Origin: Ardenticatenaceae bacterium
GTDB taxonomy: Bacteria; Chloroflexota; Anaerolineae; Promineifilales; Promineifilaceae
Assembly (NCBI GenBank): GCA_020634455.1
Contig: JACKBQ010000001.1
Coordinates: 620,001-684,000 of the forward strand
Length of the DNA stretch: 64,000 nucleotides
Direction of reading: 5' to 3'
Shown: in pieces, positions 23,997 through 32,773 of the stretch
Numbering within the stretch: position 1 is the stretch's first letter
Layout of the letters: every line of letters begins with the position of its first letter
Made by a program: the position numbers and the translations under genes
Notes under the pieces: model-generated
What the model was told of the DNA's origin: nothing
Database searches by the model: none
What the model saw: the letters and a program-made list of their open reading frames with translations, nothing else

Positions 23997-24472
23997 TAAG
24001 CAACCCCCATGCTTTAGCAGCACGCATATCCAGGCATTTACAAGATGTGGAACAGGTAGTTCAGCATAGTGAAGAGATTAACCGGGAAGCCATCAAAAGA
24101 GATGACAAAATTTATTTTGAAGCCTTGGCCCTTAACCTGCACAGCTTTTACTTGGGCGTGGAGCGCATTTTTGAAGATATTGCCCGCACGATAGAGCAAG
24201 AAATTCCGGCTGGCTCAGATTGGCATCGTCTACTCTTGCAGCAGATGGCTTCAGACATGCCGCCAATCCGCCCCGCCATTATTCGTGATGCAACGTATGA
24301 ATGTTTGGATGAATTTCGCAGATTCCGTCATGTTGTTCGCCATGGGTATACAACCCATTTGCAGATCAAATCAGTCAAAGAATTAGCGACTCGCCTAACC
24401 GAATGTTTTACGGCCGTTCAGCAAGACCTCAACAACTTCATCCAATTTCTCCACCAATTAGCCAATGACTAA
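23993..24472 (+). CDS. hepT: HepT-like HEPN ribonuclease toxin
   Basis: 159 residues, all helical. FYLGVERIFEDIA is the conserved first-helix HEPN segment, and FRHVVRHGY gives the R-x4-H-x-Y motif; Arg and His form the RNase centre and Tyr is the residue AMPylated by MntA in the studied system. The start overlaps the antitoxin stop (ATGA). It would cleave cellular RNA when free. The module could act as a plasmid-like stabiliser of this region or in phage defence; neither can be shown from sequence. One ACGGCCGT copy lies near its end. Confidence 0.87.
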   Translation: MISNPHALAARISRHLQDVEQVVQHSEEINREAIKRDDKIYFEALALNLHSFYLGVERIFEDIARTIEQEIPAGSDWHRLLLQQMASDMPPIRPAIIRDATYECLDEFRRFRHVVRHGYTTHLQIKSVKELATRLTECFTAVQQDLNNFIQFLHQLAND

Positions 24473-24481
24473 ACTCACCAC

Positions 24482-24493
24482 TTACCCAATTAC
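24482..24493 (+). repeat. TTACCCAATTAC motif before the amylosucrase gene
   Basis: Second copy of the 12-mer seen before treS. It lies 12 bases before the amylosucrase ATG and right after the HEPN stop, so it may also affect translation start there. Confidence 0.5.
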
Positions 24494-24505
24494 CTTCTTT
24501 ACAAA

Positions 24506-26452
24506 ATGATCCGGATTTCAGTTCAACAACAAATTAAAGAGCAAGTTTCCCAGGACCCTACCTTTGCCAAACTATACAAGTACCGGCAAAACCAGTTTTT
24601 GCAGCGGCTGGAAGTGTATTGGGACGATGTGATACGGCCGTTACACCACCTTTACGGCCACCTCGACACCTTTGAACCGTGGCTGGCCGACACCCTCACC
24701 CGCATTGGCCGCGCCTACGCCGAGCGCCCCGCCGAACTGCATGAACTCGACGAAAAGCGCTTGCTCCAGCCAGATTGGTTCCAGCAATCCAACATGCTTG
24801 GCTACGTTGCCTACACCGACCGCTTCGCGGGCAACCTCAACGGCGTGGCCGAAAAGATCGACTACCTCAACGAGCTGGGCGTCACCTACCTGCACCTGAT
24901 GCCCCTGCTCCAGCCCCGCCACGGAGCCAACGACGGCGGCTACGCCGTGCTGGATTACCGGCAGGTGGATTCCCGGCTGGGCAGCATGAATGATTTGGCA
25001 AATCTGGCTACCGAACTGCGCCACAACAACATCAGCCTGTGCATCGATCTGGTGTGCAACCACACCGCCAAAGAGCATGAATGGACCGAAAAAGCGCGCG
25101 CCGGGGACGCCACCTATCAAGATTACTACCTCATGTTCCCCGACCGCACCCAGCCCGACGCCTACGAGGCCACCCTGCGCGAAATCTTCCCCGACTTCAA
25201 GCCCGGCAACTTCACCTACTACGACGACCTGCAAAAATGGGTCTGGACCACATTTAACGAATACCAGTGGGATTTGAACTACCACAATCCGGCCGTTTTC
25301 ACCGAAATGGTGGAAATCATGCTCTACCTGGCCAACCAGGGCGTGGAAGTTTTGCGGCTCGATGCCGTGGCCTTCATGTGGAAGCGCCTGGGCACCAACT
25401 GCGAGAACCAGCCAGAGGCCCACCTCCTTTTGCAGGCGTTCCGCGCCCTGTGCCGACTGGCTGCGCCGGGCCTGCTGCTCAAAGCCGAAGCGATCGTGTC
25501 GCCACCCGATTTGGTGCCGTACCTGGGGCGTGGCGTGGCGGCCAACAAGGAGTGCCACATCGCCTACCACAACGTGCTGATGGTGATGATGTGGAGCTGT
25601 CTGGCGGAGCGCAAAGCGGTTTTGGCTACGAAAGCGCTGCAAAACATGCCCCCGATCCCCGGTGGCACCAGTTGGGTGACTTACGCCCGCTGCCACGACG
25701 ACATCGGCTGGGCCATCACCGAGGAAGATGCGGCGCAGGTGGGGCTGGATGGGTACGCCCATCGCGCCTTCCTGAGCGATTTTTACACGGGCAGGTTTGA
25801 GGGAACCTTTGCCGCAGGCACCACCTTCCAATTTAATCCCAAAAACAACGACCGGCGGGTGAATGGCTCGTTGGCGTCGTTGGCGGGATTGGAAACGGCC
25901 GTTTCCCACACAAACTGGTCCGATGTCGAACTCGCCATCCGCCGCATCTTGCTGCTGCACAGCCTCATCTTTGCCTACGGCGGCATTCCCCTCATCTACA
26001 TGGGCGACGAAATTGGCCTGCTCAACGACCACAGCTACCTGGATGACCCAGACCTGGCCGAGGACAGCCGCTGGATTCATCGGCCGCACATGGATTGGGA
26101 AAAAGCCGCCGATCGGCACAATCCCAAAAGCATCACGGGGCGGATTTATCAAGGGTTATGTCAACTTATTGCGGCACGGCAACGAACAAAGGTGCTTCAT
26201 GCAGAAACGGCCGTTTACCCCGTTTGGGCCAACAATGACCACGTTTTTGCCCTGCTGCGTGACAATCCACGCGGGCGGCTGCTCATCCTGGCCAACGTCA
26301 CCGAAAATCACCAAACCGTCAGCCGCCACCGTCTGCGCGAACTGGGCTTCACTGGTCTGCTCATCAACCGGCTCACCGAACAGCCCGTGGACATGTGGCA
26401 AGACCTCACCCTGGAACCGTACCAGGCCGTCTGGCTGCAACAAGCACCCTGA
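24506..26452 (+). CDS. Amylosucrase (GH13 subfamily 4)
   Basis: 648 residues, close to known amylosucrases. The helical N-terminal domain is followed by a GH13 barrel: CIDLVCNHTAKEHEW, VLRLDAVAF with nucleophile Asp286, LLLKAEAIV with acid/base Glu328, and YARCHDDIGW with the transition-state Asp398. Asp286 and Glu328 carry the same numbers as in Neisseria polysaccharea amylosucrase. The enzyme uses sucrose as glucosyl donor to extend alpha-1,4-glucans and frees fructose; a sucrose hydrolase is the close alternative. No signal peptide, so sucrose must be imported first. A fructokinase gene follows, which fits release of fructose. The mRNA start has no clear Shine-Dalgarno. Confidence 0.92.
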   Translation: MIRISVQQQIKEQVSQDPTFAKLYKYRQNQFLQRLEVYWDDVIRPLHHLYGHLDTFEPWLADTLTRIGRAYAERPAELHELDEKRLLQPDWFQQSNMLGYVAYTDRFAGNLNGVAEKIDYLNELGVTYLHLMPLLQPRHGANDGGYAVLDYRQVDSRLGSMNDLANLATELRHNNISLCIDLVCNHTAKEHEWTEKARAGDATYQDYYLMFPDRTQPDAYEATLREIFPDFKPGNFTYYDDLQKWVWTTFNEYQWDLNYHNPAVFTEMVEIMLYLANQGVEVLRLDAVAFMWKRLGTNCENQPEAHLLLQAFRALCRLAAPGLLLKAEAIVSPPDLVPYLGRGVAANKECHIAYHNVLMVMMWSCLAERKAVLATKALQNMPPIPGGTSWVTYARCHDDIGWAITEEDAAQVGLDGYAHRAFLSDFYTGRFEGTFAAGTTFQFNPKNNDRRVNGSLASLAGLETAVSHTNWSDVELAIRRILLLHSLIFAYGGIPLIYMGDEIGLLNDHSYLDDPDLAEDSRWIHRPHMDWEKAADRHNPKSITGRIYQGLCQLIAARQRTKVLHAETAVYPVWANNDHVFALLRDNPRGRLLILANVTENHQTVSRHRLRELGFTGLLINRLTEQPVDMWQDLTLEPYQAVWLQQAP

Positions 26453-26511
26453 GGTAATTAAGCAATTGAGTAATTTGACAATTTTTGCCAACTGCCTATC
26501 CAATCACTCAA

Positions 26512-26531
26512 TTACCCAATTACCCAATTAC
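26512..26531 (+). repeat. Two overlapping TTACCCAATTAC motifs before the fructokinase gene
   Basis: Copies at 26512-26523 and 26520-26531 overlap, with a half copy (AATTGAGTAATT) further up. The array ends eight bases before the AGGAGG of the fructokinase. Confidence 0.5.
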
Positions 26532-26550
26532 AAAATTCAGGAGGATTTTC

Positions 26551-27447
26551 ATGACACTCTACGGCGGAATCGAAGCGGGCGGCACCAAATTTGTCTGCGC
26601 CGTGGGTACAGGCCCCGGCGACATCCAGGCCGAAGTGCGCTTTCCCACCACCCAACCAGCCGAAACCATCCAACGCGCCATTGATTTCTTTCAGGCGCAA
26701 ATTGCCGAACGCGGCCCGCTGGCGGCCATCGGCATTGCCTCCTTTGGGCCGCTGGATCCGCACCCAAACTCGCCCGCGTTTGGCCACATCACCACCACGC
26801 CCAAGCCCGGCTGGGCCAACGCTGATCTGGCTGGCCCCATCCAGCGCACCTTCAACGTGCCCATCGGCTTCGACACGGACGTCAACGGCGCGGCACTGAG
26901 TGAAGGCCGCTGGGGTGCGGCCAAGGGGCTGGACACCTTTGTTTATTTTACGATTGGGACAGGGATTGGCGGCGGGGCGGTGGTAAACGGCCGTCTCCTC
27001 CACGGCCTGCTGCATCCAGAAATGGGCCACATCACCCTGCCGCACGACTGGCAAGCCGACCCCTACCCCGGCAAATGCCCCTACCACGGCGACTGCTTTG
27101 AAGGCATGGCCGCTGGCCCGGCCATCGAAGCGCGCTGGCAAACCAAAGGGCAAGATTTAGGCGCTGACCATCCTGCCTGGGAGCTGGAAGCGCACTACAT
27201 CGCAATGGCTATGCGCAGCATCGTTTGCACTTTGTCGCCGCAGCGCATCATTTTGGGTGGCGGGGTGATGGAACAGCCGCAGCTCTTCCCGCTGGTGCGC
27301 CAGAAAACGCTAACCGCGCTCAATGGCTACGTGCAGTCCCCCACCATTTTGGACAACATTGACACCTACATTGTGCCGCCCGGTTTGGGCAATCAGGCGG
27401 GCGTTTTGGGTGCCTTTGCTTTAGGTATGCAGGCACATAAGGCTTGA
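26551..27447 (+). CDS. ROK-family fructokinase
   Basis: 298 residues. GGIEAGGTKFVCAVG is the ROK phosphate-binding start. TTTPKPGWANADL and the zinc motif CPYHGDCFEGMAAGPA match ROK fructokinases of the ScrK/GmuE type rather than glucokinases; YFTIGTGIGGG is the second nucleotide-binding loop. It phosphorylates fructose to fructose-6-phosphate with ATP in the cytoplasm. This is the expected partner of amylosucrase, which releases fructose. AGGAGG precedes the ATG at 26551; the longer frame from 26485 would translate the TTACCCAATTAC repeats and is rejected. Last gene of the sugar locus. Confidence 0.92.
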   Translation: MTLYGGIEAGGTKFVCAVGTGPGDIQAEVRFPTTQPAETIQRAIDFFQAQIAERGPLAAIGIASFGPLDPHPNSPAFGHITTTPKPGWANADLAGPIQRTFNVPIGFDTDVNGAALSEGRWGAAKGLDTFVYFTIGTGIGGGAVVNGRLLHGLLHPEMGHITLPHDWQADPYPGKCPYHGDCFEGMAAGPAIEARWQTKGQDLGADHPAWELEAHYIAMAMRSIVCTLSPQRIILGGGVMEQPQLFPLVRQKTLTALNGYVQSPTILDNIDTYIVPPGLGNQAGVLGAFALGMQAHKA

Positions 27448-27545
27448 CCGTTTTTTACTTTTGAGTTTTGGTAAACAGTCAAGTCTATGGGTTCGTTTCC
27501 TAATCAAAATTCATTTGTGAACGAACTTATTCGCGACAATCATCG

Positions 27546-29519
27546 TCAAGGAGAGGGTAAAAGCTGTTCTGTTTCATGGGCACGCACCCATAATAAAGCG
27601 GCCAGACACACACCCAGCAAAAAAAGGGCCACCCCCAGAGGAACATCCAACGGTCTGTACCGAAATTGGTAAACATGCGTCCCAGCCGGAGCCTCTACCG
27701 CCAACCATTGGCTGGCTAAGAAAAGAATAGGCTGATCGTCTCGAACGGCCGTCCACCCATCCCATTGGTTCTCGGTCACAATTAGCTGGCCGGGTTCTGA
27801 GCTGTGGCACACGACTTCAATGTGGCCACCCTGCGCCTCTGCTTCACAAGGAATCATTTCATCTGCTGTGCGAATAGACGCATACCTATTTTCTGGCAAA
27901 CGCACAATAGAAATATCCACACGCTGGGAAACGAACCCTGGTGCTGTAGAATTCATATCCACCCTGGCAGCTTTTTGAAATGGTGGGGGCAATGACCTTC
28001 CGATCCAGCTAGACGGCCGTACATGATCTGTTAGTTTCAAGTTATTTTCTGCCGCATAGATGCCCCAGACATGTTCGCCAAACGGCAGCGCTACCCACTG
28101 TGCATCAAAAGTTTGAACATCGCTCAACACCCAATCTATAACCGGGTCCTGATTATGGGACGTGAACAGCCAACCATAGCTAAACGTATACGCCGCCTCT
28201 AATGAACGATACATAGCAATAAGCATAAAGACCCAGGTGAGAGCCACTAACACGCGCCGATGCAATGATTTCCGAGAAACAGCCAATCGAACCAAAGGCC
28301 AACCTTGCTCCAAAATAATATCCGCACCCCAAGCCCCTAGCGCCACAATAATCGGCACGCCTAATCCTTGAATAAGAGATGGATAACGCACGCCATAGGC
28401 AAACGTAGGCCAAAACCGAGCCATCCACTTAAAAGGCAAGGCAGCGCTAACTCCCAAAACCATAAAAAGCGCCAATATCAAAAAAAGCAGCAATTTTCGC
28501 CGTGCCGGACCTGCCCGCATCAAAGATATAATACCTAGCAAAATGGGTGCCCAACCAATAAAGTTTAGGTAAAGATACGGAATTGGAATTTTAAAAAGCT
28601 CTTCACTGTAGTAAAAACCCAGGTCATCAATCACATAGTTTAGAGGGATATATTTAAGCGGCTGAACAGATTTAAAAAATGGATCAACATCTTTACCAAA
28701 TTCAGACCCAAAGTGAGCCAGGGGCACCAAAAGCGGGCTTGCTAATAACAACGCAAGCAACCCTGCCAAAAAAAACTCTTTCCAAACCGGCCGCAACTGG
28801 AAACGCTTGTCTACCCAAAATATAATAGTTATTGGCAACACAGAAAGGGCAAAACCTAATTGCAAGTAACCTTGCCCAGAAACGATCGCTAGAGCCAGAA
28901 TAAAACCAAAAATAATTGCATCGCGCCGACGGCCGTATAAAGCCAGTTTAAGTGCAGGAGCTATTGCCAGGCTGCAAGCGGCCGTAGACAACACAACACC
29001 CACCACCCCGATTTCCATTCTGCCCGCCAGATGCCCTCCTGCTGTTACCAGAAATGCCCCCCATAACCGGGGTACAGGACCTAATTTCAGCACATATCCC
29101 AACCATAGCTGCCCCAAACCAGCCATCGTCAAACTGGCAATCAGCACCACCTTGGCTCCATTCAACCCGCCCCAAATGAGCGTGGCAATGATAACCAGTG
29201 GGTGCAATACGGCCGCATGAAGCTCGGCAAAAGCGGGTGAACCACCGTTATACATGCCATTCCACAAGAGACAATCACCGCATTCTCTTAAAAGCGTCCA
29301 AATATAGTGAGGCTGAATAGCCATGCCAAATTCCCGGCCATGCGGCCACTCCAGCATGGAAAAATCAAGATAGCGGCGCCCAAGCCACAACGCCCATAGC
29401 ACCACCAAGCCAATTTCAAGCAGCGGCTGCCAGGGAAGCTTACGAATTATTTTGTTCCGCACCAATAACCATTGACGCAAAAGAGTATAACGAGAAGGCA
29501 CGACTTTCAGGAAAAACAT
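27546..29519 (-). CDS. YfhO-like multispan membrane protein
   Basis: 657 residues with about 13 hydrophobic segments. The first loop is long (FGMAIQPHYIWTLL). The C-terminal ectodomain has the pattern of bacterial YfhO proteins: IVTENQWDGWTAVRDDQP, then PAGTHVYQFRYRP and a final membrane helix. YfhO and its relatives are GT-C-like proteins used in glycosylation of lipoteichoic acid or other envelope polymers. The donor, acceptor and catalytic Asp cannot be fixed here. ATG 29519 is the first codon of the frame. It converges with the sugar operon, and the shared gap of 98 bases holds no strong terminator. It is followed upstream by a dispersed repeat. Confidence 0.65.
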   Translation of the reverse strand: MFFLKVVPSRYTLLRQWLLVRNKIIRKLPWQPLLEIGLVVLWALWLGRRYLDFSMLEWPHGREFGMAIQPHYIWTLLRECGDCLLWNGMYNGGSPAFAELHAAVLHPLVIIATLIWGGLNGAKVVLIASLTMAGLGQLWLGYVLKLGPVPRLWGAFLVTAGGHLAGRMEIGVVGVVLSTAACSLAIAPALKLALYGRRRDAIIFGFILALAIVSGQGYLQLGFALSVLPITIIFWVDKRFQLRPVWKEFFLAGLLALLLASPLLVPLAHFGSEFGKDVDPFFKSVQPLKYIPLNYVIDDLGFYYSEELFKIPIPYLYLNFIGWAPILLGIISLMRAGPARRKLLLFLILALFMVLGVSAALPFKWMARFWPTFAYGVRYPSLIQGLGVPIIVALGAWGADIILEQGWPLVRLAVSRKSLHRRVLVALTWVFMLIAMYRSLEAAYTFSYGWLFTSHNQDPVIDWVLSDVQTFDAQWVALPFGEHVWGIYAAENNLKLTDHVRPSSWIGRSLPPPFQKAARVDMNSTAPGFVSQRVDISIVRLPENRYASIRTADEMIPCEAEAQGGHIEVVCHSSEPGQLIVTENQWDGWTAVRDDQPILFLASQWLAVEAPAGTHVYQFRYRPLDVPLGVALFLLGVCLAALLWVRAHETEQLLPSP

Positions 29520-29633
29520 AGATAGCAGGATTGTACAAGGCTGCTATCGGTTACACAATGCGAGATTGTCTCATGGTGCATATCGCAAGGGCATACCAAG
29601 CAAATCCAGCATACATAAAAATCTATCCGAAAA

Positions 29634-29703
29634 AGCCACAGAGGAAAAAGAGAAATCTGAGAAATGAACCTACGCCTCACAATCCTCTATGCTCTCTGTG
29701 GCT
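29634..29703. repeat. Dispersed intergenic repeat, copy A
   Basis: AGCCACAGAG (29634-29643) and CTCTGTGGCT (29694-29703) are perfect 10-bp terminal inverted repeats. The interior shares AATGAACCTACGCC and ATCCTCT with a second copy at 59991-60073. No ORF lies inside. Confidence 0.75.
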
Positions 29704-29713
29704 AATAGTCAGT

Positions 29714-30313
29714 TTAGCCCAGCACTAGAAGTTTTGCCTCTAGGGCAAGAATGTTTTGCTGTTTGGTTGCATCTCGTAGCTTTTTTGCCACTGATGTAAA
29801 GTACGTGTGCCCTTCCAAAAACGCCAATTGCCCTTCATACCATTGCTTAAGCGGTATCTCATTGCCAAAATTAGCTAGCTCTTGCCACAGACACGCATTG
29901 CGGGAAAAAAAATCAGGGCGACCCAGCACATCCAAATCTGCGTCAGCCAAAATTTCTTCCAAGACATTCTGAGGTGATTGAGGCAGGCGTGTTGCCATAA
30001 TCATCCCCGACACTCGCTCGATATCGTAATCAGAAAAGCCAAAGCGGCTCAAGCTTTGAGCCGCAATTGTTGTACCAACCAACTCATGATTTAGATAGCT
30101 TTCTACAAAACCAATATCGTGATAGACCGCACTAATTTCTAACAACTCGCTTTCATGGGCACCTATACCCATGATCTTCGCAACACGCTGGCAGCCAATC
30201 AACACATCCTCTTTGGTGTGCCAATAGTTATGATAAGAAAACTTTGGTGAAAGCTCTCTTTCTAACCGATTTAATGCGTGGGCAATGGCTTGTTTTGGCT
30301 TAGGTACTATCAC
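29714..30313 (-). CDS. HD-domain metal-dependent phosphohydrolase
   Basis: 199 residues. The metal ligands of the HD superfamily are visible: HNYWH (His28, His32), VYHDIG (His65, Asp66) and DADLDVLG (Asp near 123). The order and spacing resemble COG4339-type predicted HD hydrolases. It is cytoplasmic, with no signal peptide. The substrate is not known; nucleotides or cyclic nucleotides are usual for the fold. GTG is the only sensible start. It begins 25 bases after the stop of the MFS-cNMP gene, so the two are probably one transcript. Confidence 0.75.
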   Translation of the reverse strand: MIVPKPKQAIAHALNRLERELSPKFSYHNYWHTKEDVLIGCQRVAKIMGIGAHESELLEISAVYHDIGFVESYLNHELVGTTIAAQSLSRFGFSDYDIERVSGMIMATRLPQSPQNVLEEILADADLDVLGRPDFFSRNACLWQELANFGNEIPLKQWYEGQLAFLEGHTYFTSVAKKLRDATKQQNILALEAKLLVLG

Positions 30314-30338
30314 AAAACTAAAAAGAAGCGCATTTATC

Positions 30339-32132
30339 TCAGGCTGGTTGCGCTACGGCCGTTTTCTCTGTTCGCAAGTCGCGCAATACAGTTTGATCTA
30401 GCGTCAGCATCTTGGGCATTTCAATCATGTTCATGCGGATCATGCGCTCTGTCATTTTACTCATAAAAATACGGTTCAAGTCGGGCACGCTAGACAGTTC
30501 ACGCAAGGTACTGGCGGGCACCCGAATTAAACTTGTGGGCTGGTCCACAACCACATTAGCAGTACGGGGAATGCCGGTGAGGGCGGCAATTTCGCCAAAA
30601 AAGTCGCCAGAGTTTAGAACTTCCAACACCTTTTCCTGATTCCCTTCAATGCGACCCGCCACCGCACGGCCGTTTACAATAAAATAGGCCGCATCACTAA
30701 TCTCACCATGATGCACCACCACATTGCCTTCTTCCGCATCAATAAACCGAGCCTCTTTAATCAGCCGGTTAATAATTTGGGCACTCAAACCAGCCATAGC
30801 CGGGATGTGCACCTGAAGCCGTTCAAAATCAGCCAGCACTGCCGGACGCCCTGCTTCCAGCACGGGTGCGCTTTCAGCCTTGCGCAGCAGGCTAATGGCC
30901 CGCAGCCATTCAGCGGCAGGCTGCCCAATGCCCGGAGCCACCAAAGCCACAACACCAGAAAGCCCGGTTAACACAACGGCCGTAATCATCATCTCCCGGA
31001 CGCCGATAAAATCAGCCAACCCGGCAATCCCCATACCTACAAGCATCACCACATGGCCAATGGTCATCAGCGCCCCAAAAATTCGGCCACGCATTTCTCG
31101 ATCTGTATTCCGCTGCATTAAGGTTCGGCGGGCTACATAATACCACGCATTTAAAAATCCTGTCACCATTACCATCATTGTGGCCAATGGCACATGGCTA
31201 GAAAACGCATAAACCAAACCAAAAACCGTGGTCAGCAACAAACCCAGGCTCATCCAGACACCTTCACGGAGCCGCTCAGCATAGCGGGCCATAAAAAAGC
31301 TGCCCAATACAAAACCCACCGATGTAACTCCTTCTTGAATGCCATATTGGAATTCAGTTGCTTTTAGCACCTCCGTGGCAAAAGGCAGCAGCAAAGTGTT
31401 CCACATCCCTACAGAAAGCGCCGACGCAGCCCCAACCCACAACAAGGAGCGCAGAAGGGAATTGCCCCATAACTCCTGTAGCCCATCCTTCAAATTGCGA
31501 AAGACAATAGCCACGGTTGTGCTTTCTGGCGCTTCGATGATTGCCACTTGCAAACCCATCAAAAAAACGGCCGAAACCAAAAAAGAGATGGCATCAATAT
31601 AAAAAGCCCATTCAATAGAATAGGCCGCAATGAGCCCTGATGCGGCAAAGCCGATAGCCGTAGAGCCAAATGAGCTGATAGCAATCATAGAATTGGCAGC
31701 AGTCAGTTCCTCATCGGTGGCCGTTTCGGGCAAAACGCTGTCAAACGCCGGATGAAAAAAGGTACCAATGGAGCTGATCAGCATCACCAACACGTACAGC
31801 CAGGCAACATTGTAGGGCAGCAAAATGGGAATGAGGCAAACCAGAACCGCCCGTGATAAATCGGCCGCGACCATGATCTTTTTGCGATCAAACCGGTCAA
31901 CAAACACACCAGCAACCAAACCTAGCAGCATGGTAGGAACCGATGTGGCAATGAGCATGAGCCCCACTTGCAAAGTTGAGCCAGTTAATCTGAAAATGTA
32001 GATACCGGCGGCAATCATGGTAAAGGCATCGCCAATTGTGGATATTAATTGAGCAAACCACAATCTGGTAAAAGATGGGTTGCGGAACACCGCAAAAGGA
32101 GAAATTTTGTTTGGGGTTATTGCCTGCGTCAC
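30339..32132 (-). CDS. MFS transporter fused to a cyclic-nucleotide-binding domain
   Basis: 597 residues. The first 410 form a 12-helix MFS permease of the EntS/MFS_3 kind, with GVFVDRFDRKKIMV as the loop 2-3 motif. A linker follows, then a CAP-like cyclic-nucleotide-binding domain (about 440-570) ending in GDFFGEIAALTGIPRTANVVV, the phosphate-binding cassette with the key Arg. A soluble cyclic nucleotide would therefore gate or tune efflux. I chose GTG 32132 because GGAGG lies seven bases upstream; the longer frame from 32198 reads through the end of the IS element. The IS insertion has probably changed its upstream sequence. The transported compound is unknown. Confidence 0.82.
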   Translation of the reverse strand: MTQAITPNKISPFAVFRNPSFTRLWFAQLISTIGDAFTMIAAGIYIFRLTGSTLQVGLMLIATSVPTMLLGLVAGVFVDRFDRKKIMVAADLSRAVLVCLIPILLPYNVAWLYVLVMLISSIGTFFHPAFDSVLPETATDEELTAANSMIAISSFGSTAIGFAASGLIAAYSIEWAFYIDAISFLVSAVFLMGLQVAIIEAPESTTVAIVFRNLKDGLQELWGNSLLRSLLWVGAASALSVGMWNTLLLPFATEVLKATEFQYGIQEGVTSVGFVLGSFFMARYAERLREGVWMSLGLLLTTVFGLVYAFSSHVPLATMMVMVTGFLNAWYYVARRTLMQRNTDREMRGRIFGALMTIGHVVMLVGMGIAGLADFIGVREMMITAVVLTGLSGVVALVAPGIGQPAAEWLRAISLLRKAESAPVLEAGRPAVLADFERLQVHIPAMAGLSAQIINRLIKEARFIDAEEGNVVVHHGEISDAAYFIVNGRAVAGRIEGNQEKVLEVLNSGDFFGEIAALTGIPRTANVVVDQPTSLIRVPASTLRELSSVPDLNRIFMSKMTERMIRMNMIEMPKMLTLDQTVLRDLRTEKTAVAQPA

Positions 32133-32159
32133 CTGCTTGCCTCCATTTGGTAAAAAGTC

Positions 32160-32765
32160 AATGACCACCCCTAGAAGGGGTGGCTTGGATTGTTGCACCT
32201 AGAAGGTGCGTTGTTTCTTATCTAGTCAAACAAACTTCTTTGTGTGGCATCTGCATTGGCGTCTTTCTTGTTTTGCCACTTCACATATTTGCGTATGCGC
32301 TCTTCATCCAAGCCTACTGTACTGACACAATATCCTCTCGACCATAGGTGTTGTCCCCAGTACCGTTTCCGTAGTTTGGGATAGCGATCAAACAGTTTCA
32401 ACGCCAGTTTCCCTTTCAGGTACCCCATGAATTTGGAGACTGCATACTTCGGTGGTATCGATACAATCAGATGGATATGGTCTTTTTGCACATTTAGTTC
32501 GATCACTTCCACTCCATCTTTTTGTCCACATAGGCGATAGATTTGTTGAATGACATATTCAACTATGTCATCTTGCAATATTTGATACCTATATTTGGGA
32601 CAAAAGACAATATGGTATTTGCATTCGTACAACGAATGCGATAGCTTCTTAAATTGGCGGGTCATTATGTACCTCCTAAAAGCATCGCACCTTCTAGGTT
32701 GGTACATAATACTCGCTACAACGGTCGAACCTTTACTGATTCCACTGCCAGAGGCAGTGGTTTAA
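32160..32765 (-). mobile_element. IS200/IS605-family element, tnpA only
   Basis: About 0.6 kb between the MFS and cyclase genes. It holds a single Y1 transposase gene and no terminal inverted repeats of the usual kind. At the right end are hairpins 32165-32183 (CCACCCCT/AGGGGTGG) and 32195-32209 (GCACCT/AGGTGC). At the left end is 32742-32760 (CCACTGCC/GGCAGTGG). All have an AGA loop. A 14-bp inverted repeat links 32197-32210 with 32686-32699. Exact cleavage sites are not visible, so the ends are approximate. Confidence 0.8.
32222..32665 (-). CDS. tnpA: IS200-type Y1 transposase
   Basis: 147 residues. HIHLIVSIPP holds the H-x-H of the HUH nuclease and YCVSTVGLDEERIRKYVKWQ the helix that should carry the catalytic Tyr with its following Gln; the N-terminal LYECKYHIVFCPKYR is the canonical IS200 start. 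It would cut and rejoin single-stranded DNA at the hairpin ends. ATG 32665 follows AGGAGGT with five bases between, so the longer frame from 32707 is not used. No second gene (tnpB) is present. The gene is intact and may still be active. Confidence 0.93.
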   Translation of the reverse strand: MTRQFKKLSHSLYECKYHIVFCPKYRYQILQDDIVEYVIQQIYRLCGQKDGVEVIELNVQKDHIHLIVSIPPKYAVSKFMGYLKGKLALKLFDRYPKLRKRYWGQHLWSRGYCVSTVGLDEERIRKYVKWQNKKDANADATQRSLFD

Positions 32766-32773
32766 GCCCTTAA

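Noticed and set aside
24641..26152. 503-residue minus-strand frame
   Set aside because: Antisense to the amylosucrase gene, whose catalytic motifs are intact; the frame is V/G/H-rich as expected for the complement of a GC-rich gene.
27487..27672. 61-residue plus frame with an antitoxin-like start (SFVNELIRDNH)
   Set aside because: Most of it is antisense to the C-terminal end of the YfhO-like gene; there is no partner toxin and the likeness is weak.
32222..32765. REP-associated (RAYT) transposase with flanking REPs
   Set aside because: The flanking hairpins could fit, but the protein is a plain IS200 type and no REP array lies nearby.
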